In this document: in pieces, positions 5,037-5,853 of the stretch
Position numbering within the stretch: position 1 is the first letter of the stretch
Layout of the letters: every line of letters begins with the position of its first letter
Source: an uncultured Chloroflexota bacterium
GTDB taxonomy: Bacteria > Chloroflexota > Dehalococcoidia > UBA2247 > RBG-13-53-26
Length of the DNA stretch: 5,853 nucleotides
Assembly: GCA_937860285.1 (NCBI GenBank)
Contig: CALMBS010000231.1
Location: 1 to 5,853, forward strand
Direction of reading: 5' to 3'
Notes under the pieces: generated by a model
Databases searched by the model: none
The model's input: the letters and a program-made list of their open reading frames with translations, nothing else
Told to the model about the DNA's origin: nothing
Translations under genes and position numbers: made by a program

Positions 5037-5853
5037 TCTTCCTCTCCGGTGCGGGCCCCCCGGTCCAGCCATACCGGGCCGGGAAGTTGCCCGCCAGGTC
5101 TATCCTGTTGGCCCAAATCTTCTCCATCTTCCGCGTCATCTCCGACAGCTTGCGGTTCAGAAAGCTGGTGGCCTGCCCCTCCGAGCTTCGGGGCAGGGCC
5201 GCGAGCGTCAGCTCGACGGGTCCGAAGCAGCGGGCTCGGATCTCCAGGCTATCCGGCCGCGGCGCCCCGGCGACGAAATCGCAGACGGCGTCGATGAATC
5301 TGTTGTGGTAGGCGGCCGCCGAATGGTACTTGACCAGTATGGCCAGGTCGTCCCGGGTCTCCTTCAGCCTGGCTGCGTGTTCCACGGCCTTCTTGTGCTT
5401 GAGCAGGTAGTGCTCCGTCTGGAGCTCCAGAGGGAGGACCCTGTTGCGGGCCCGGGACCGTCTGCGGAGGTACTCCCGCCGCCAGCTGATGGCCAGGCCC
5501 AGGCCGTAGATGCCGCCGAGGTAGTCCACAAAGGGCAGCCCGTCGTCCTGGGTGACGCAGAGGTTGCGCTCAATGTAGCTCCTGATGGAGCGTCCAATGG
5601 GCCCCCGCAGGACGTCCGGGTGGACCAGCACGCGGGGCCATCCGGCCAGGTTCTCCGCCAGCTCGTACGCCTCCGTGAAAGCCGGCCCGAACATGACGTT
5701 CAGCCTGGGCTCCTGTGCCTGGTAGTGCCGGCCCATGGTGACCGCACCCCGGAGGAACGTCCCCCGGGTGGTCAGCCTGGCCTGTATCAGCCCGATGGCG
5801 TAGAGCATGTACAGCAGGGACGTGCCCTCCACCCTGTCGGCGCAGCGGCCCCC
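5020..5853 (-). CDS. Hypothetical protein with nucleotidyl-cyclase-like domain, 5' end missing at window edge
   Basis: The frame is open to the right edge; 277 C-terminal residues are visible and the true start lies outside (an in-frame GTG at 5830-5832 falls inside the domain and is not a credible start). Visible residues 1-80 match the pattern of a widespread uncharacterised family related to class III adenylate/guanylate cyclases: a helix, FLRGAVTMGRHYQ (33-45; family pattern RGGI-x-x-G), FGPAFTEAYELAE (55-67) and PRVLVHPD (73-80). The C-terminal half has a helical, basic stretch and YHNRFID (182-188), also typical of that family. The acidic metal-binding residues of such cyclases would lie upstream of the window, so catalytic competence cannot be judged. 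The gene overlaps the flavodoxin gene by 17 bp and is probably transcribed with it. Function unknown; second-messenger synthesis is a possibility only. Family recognition is from memory of conserved patterns. Confidence 0.75.
   Translation of the reverse strand, partial: GGRCADRVEGTSLLYMLYAIGLIQARLTTRGTFLRGAVTMGRHYQAQEPRLNVMFGPAFTEAYELAENLAGWPRVLVHPDVLRGPIGRSIRSYIERNLCVTQDDGLPFVDYLGGIYGLGLAISWRREYLRRRSRARNRVLPLELQTEHYLLKHKKAVEHAARLKETRDDLAILVKYHSAAAYHNRFIDAVCDFVAGAPRPDSLEIRARCFGPVELTLAALPRSSEGQATSFLNRKLSEMTRKMEKIWANRIDLAGNFPARYGWTGGPAPERKNEIRA

Overview
This is a GC-rich window (roughly 60% or more by eye) whose recognisable protein genes all lie on the minus strand. Gene density, base composition and a large PEGA/fibronectin-III surface protein look like an environmental bacterium, perhaps a Chloroflexota (Dehalococcoidia-like) lineage. 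The taxonomic call is an impression from gene content only; no marker gene is present.

Layout, left to right. (1) 1-716, minus: glpX, class II fructose-1,6-bisphosphatase, 3' end cut by the window edge. It has its own good sigma70-type promoter (807-835) and a leader of about 84 nt. (2) 885-1730, minus: a histone-deacetylase-superfamily protein that keeps the zinc ligands but appears to have Cys where the catalytic Tyr normally sits. A GC hairpin follows its stop codon. (3) 1774-4053, minus: an exported, C-terminally anchored protein made of four PEGA-like repeats and four fibronectin-III-like repeats. Its likely promoter is at 4176-4203, and the deacetylase gene lies 43 bp downstream, possibly in the same transcript. 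(4) 4054-4448: a long intergenic region with two divergent promoters. The plus-strand one (perfect TTGACA, 17 bp, TAAAAT) precedes no protein gene but a stretch of about 160 nt with nested stems closed by a 12-bp pairing of its ends: a candidate structured non-coding RNA. (5) 4449-5036, minus: a flavodoxin-fold protein. (6) 5020-5853, minus: the C-terminal part of a hypothetical protein with a nucleotidyl-cyclase-like domain, 5' end cut by the right edge. Its 3' end overlaps the flavodoxin gene by 17 bp, so the two are probably co-transcribed and translationally coupled.

The genes do not form one obvious pathway: glpX is central carbon metabolism, the repeat protein is cell surface, and the cyclase-like/flavodoxin pair is a separate transcript. 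The most notable items are the unassigned structured RNA at 4305-4471, the Tyr-to-Cys deacetylase homologue, and the coupled cyclase-like/flavodoxin pair.
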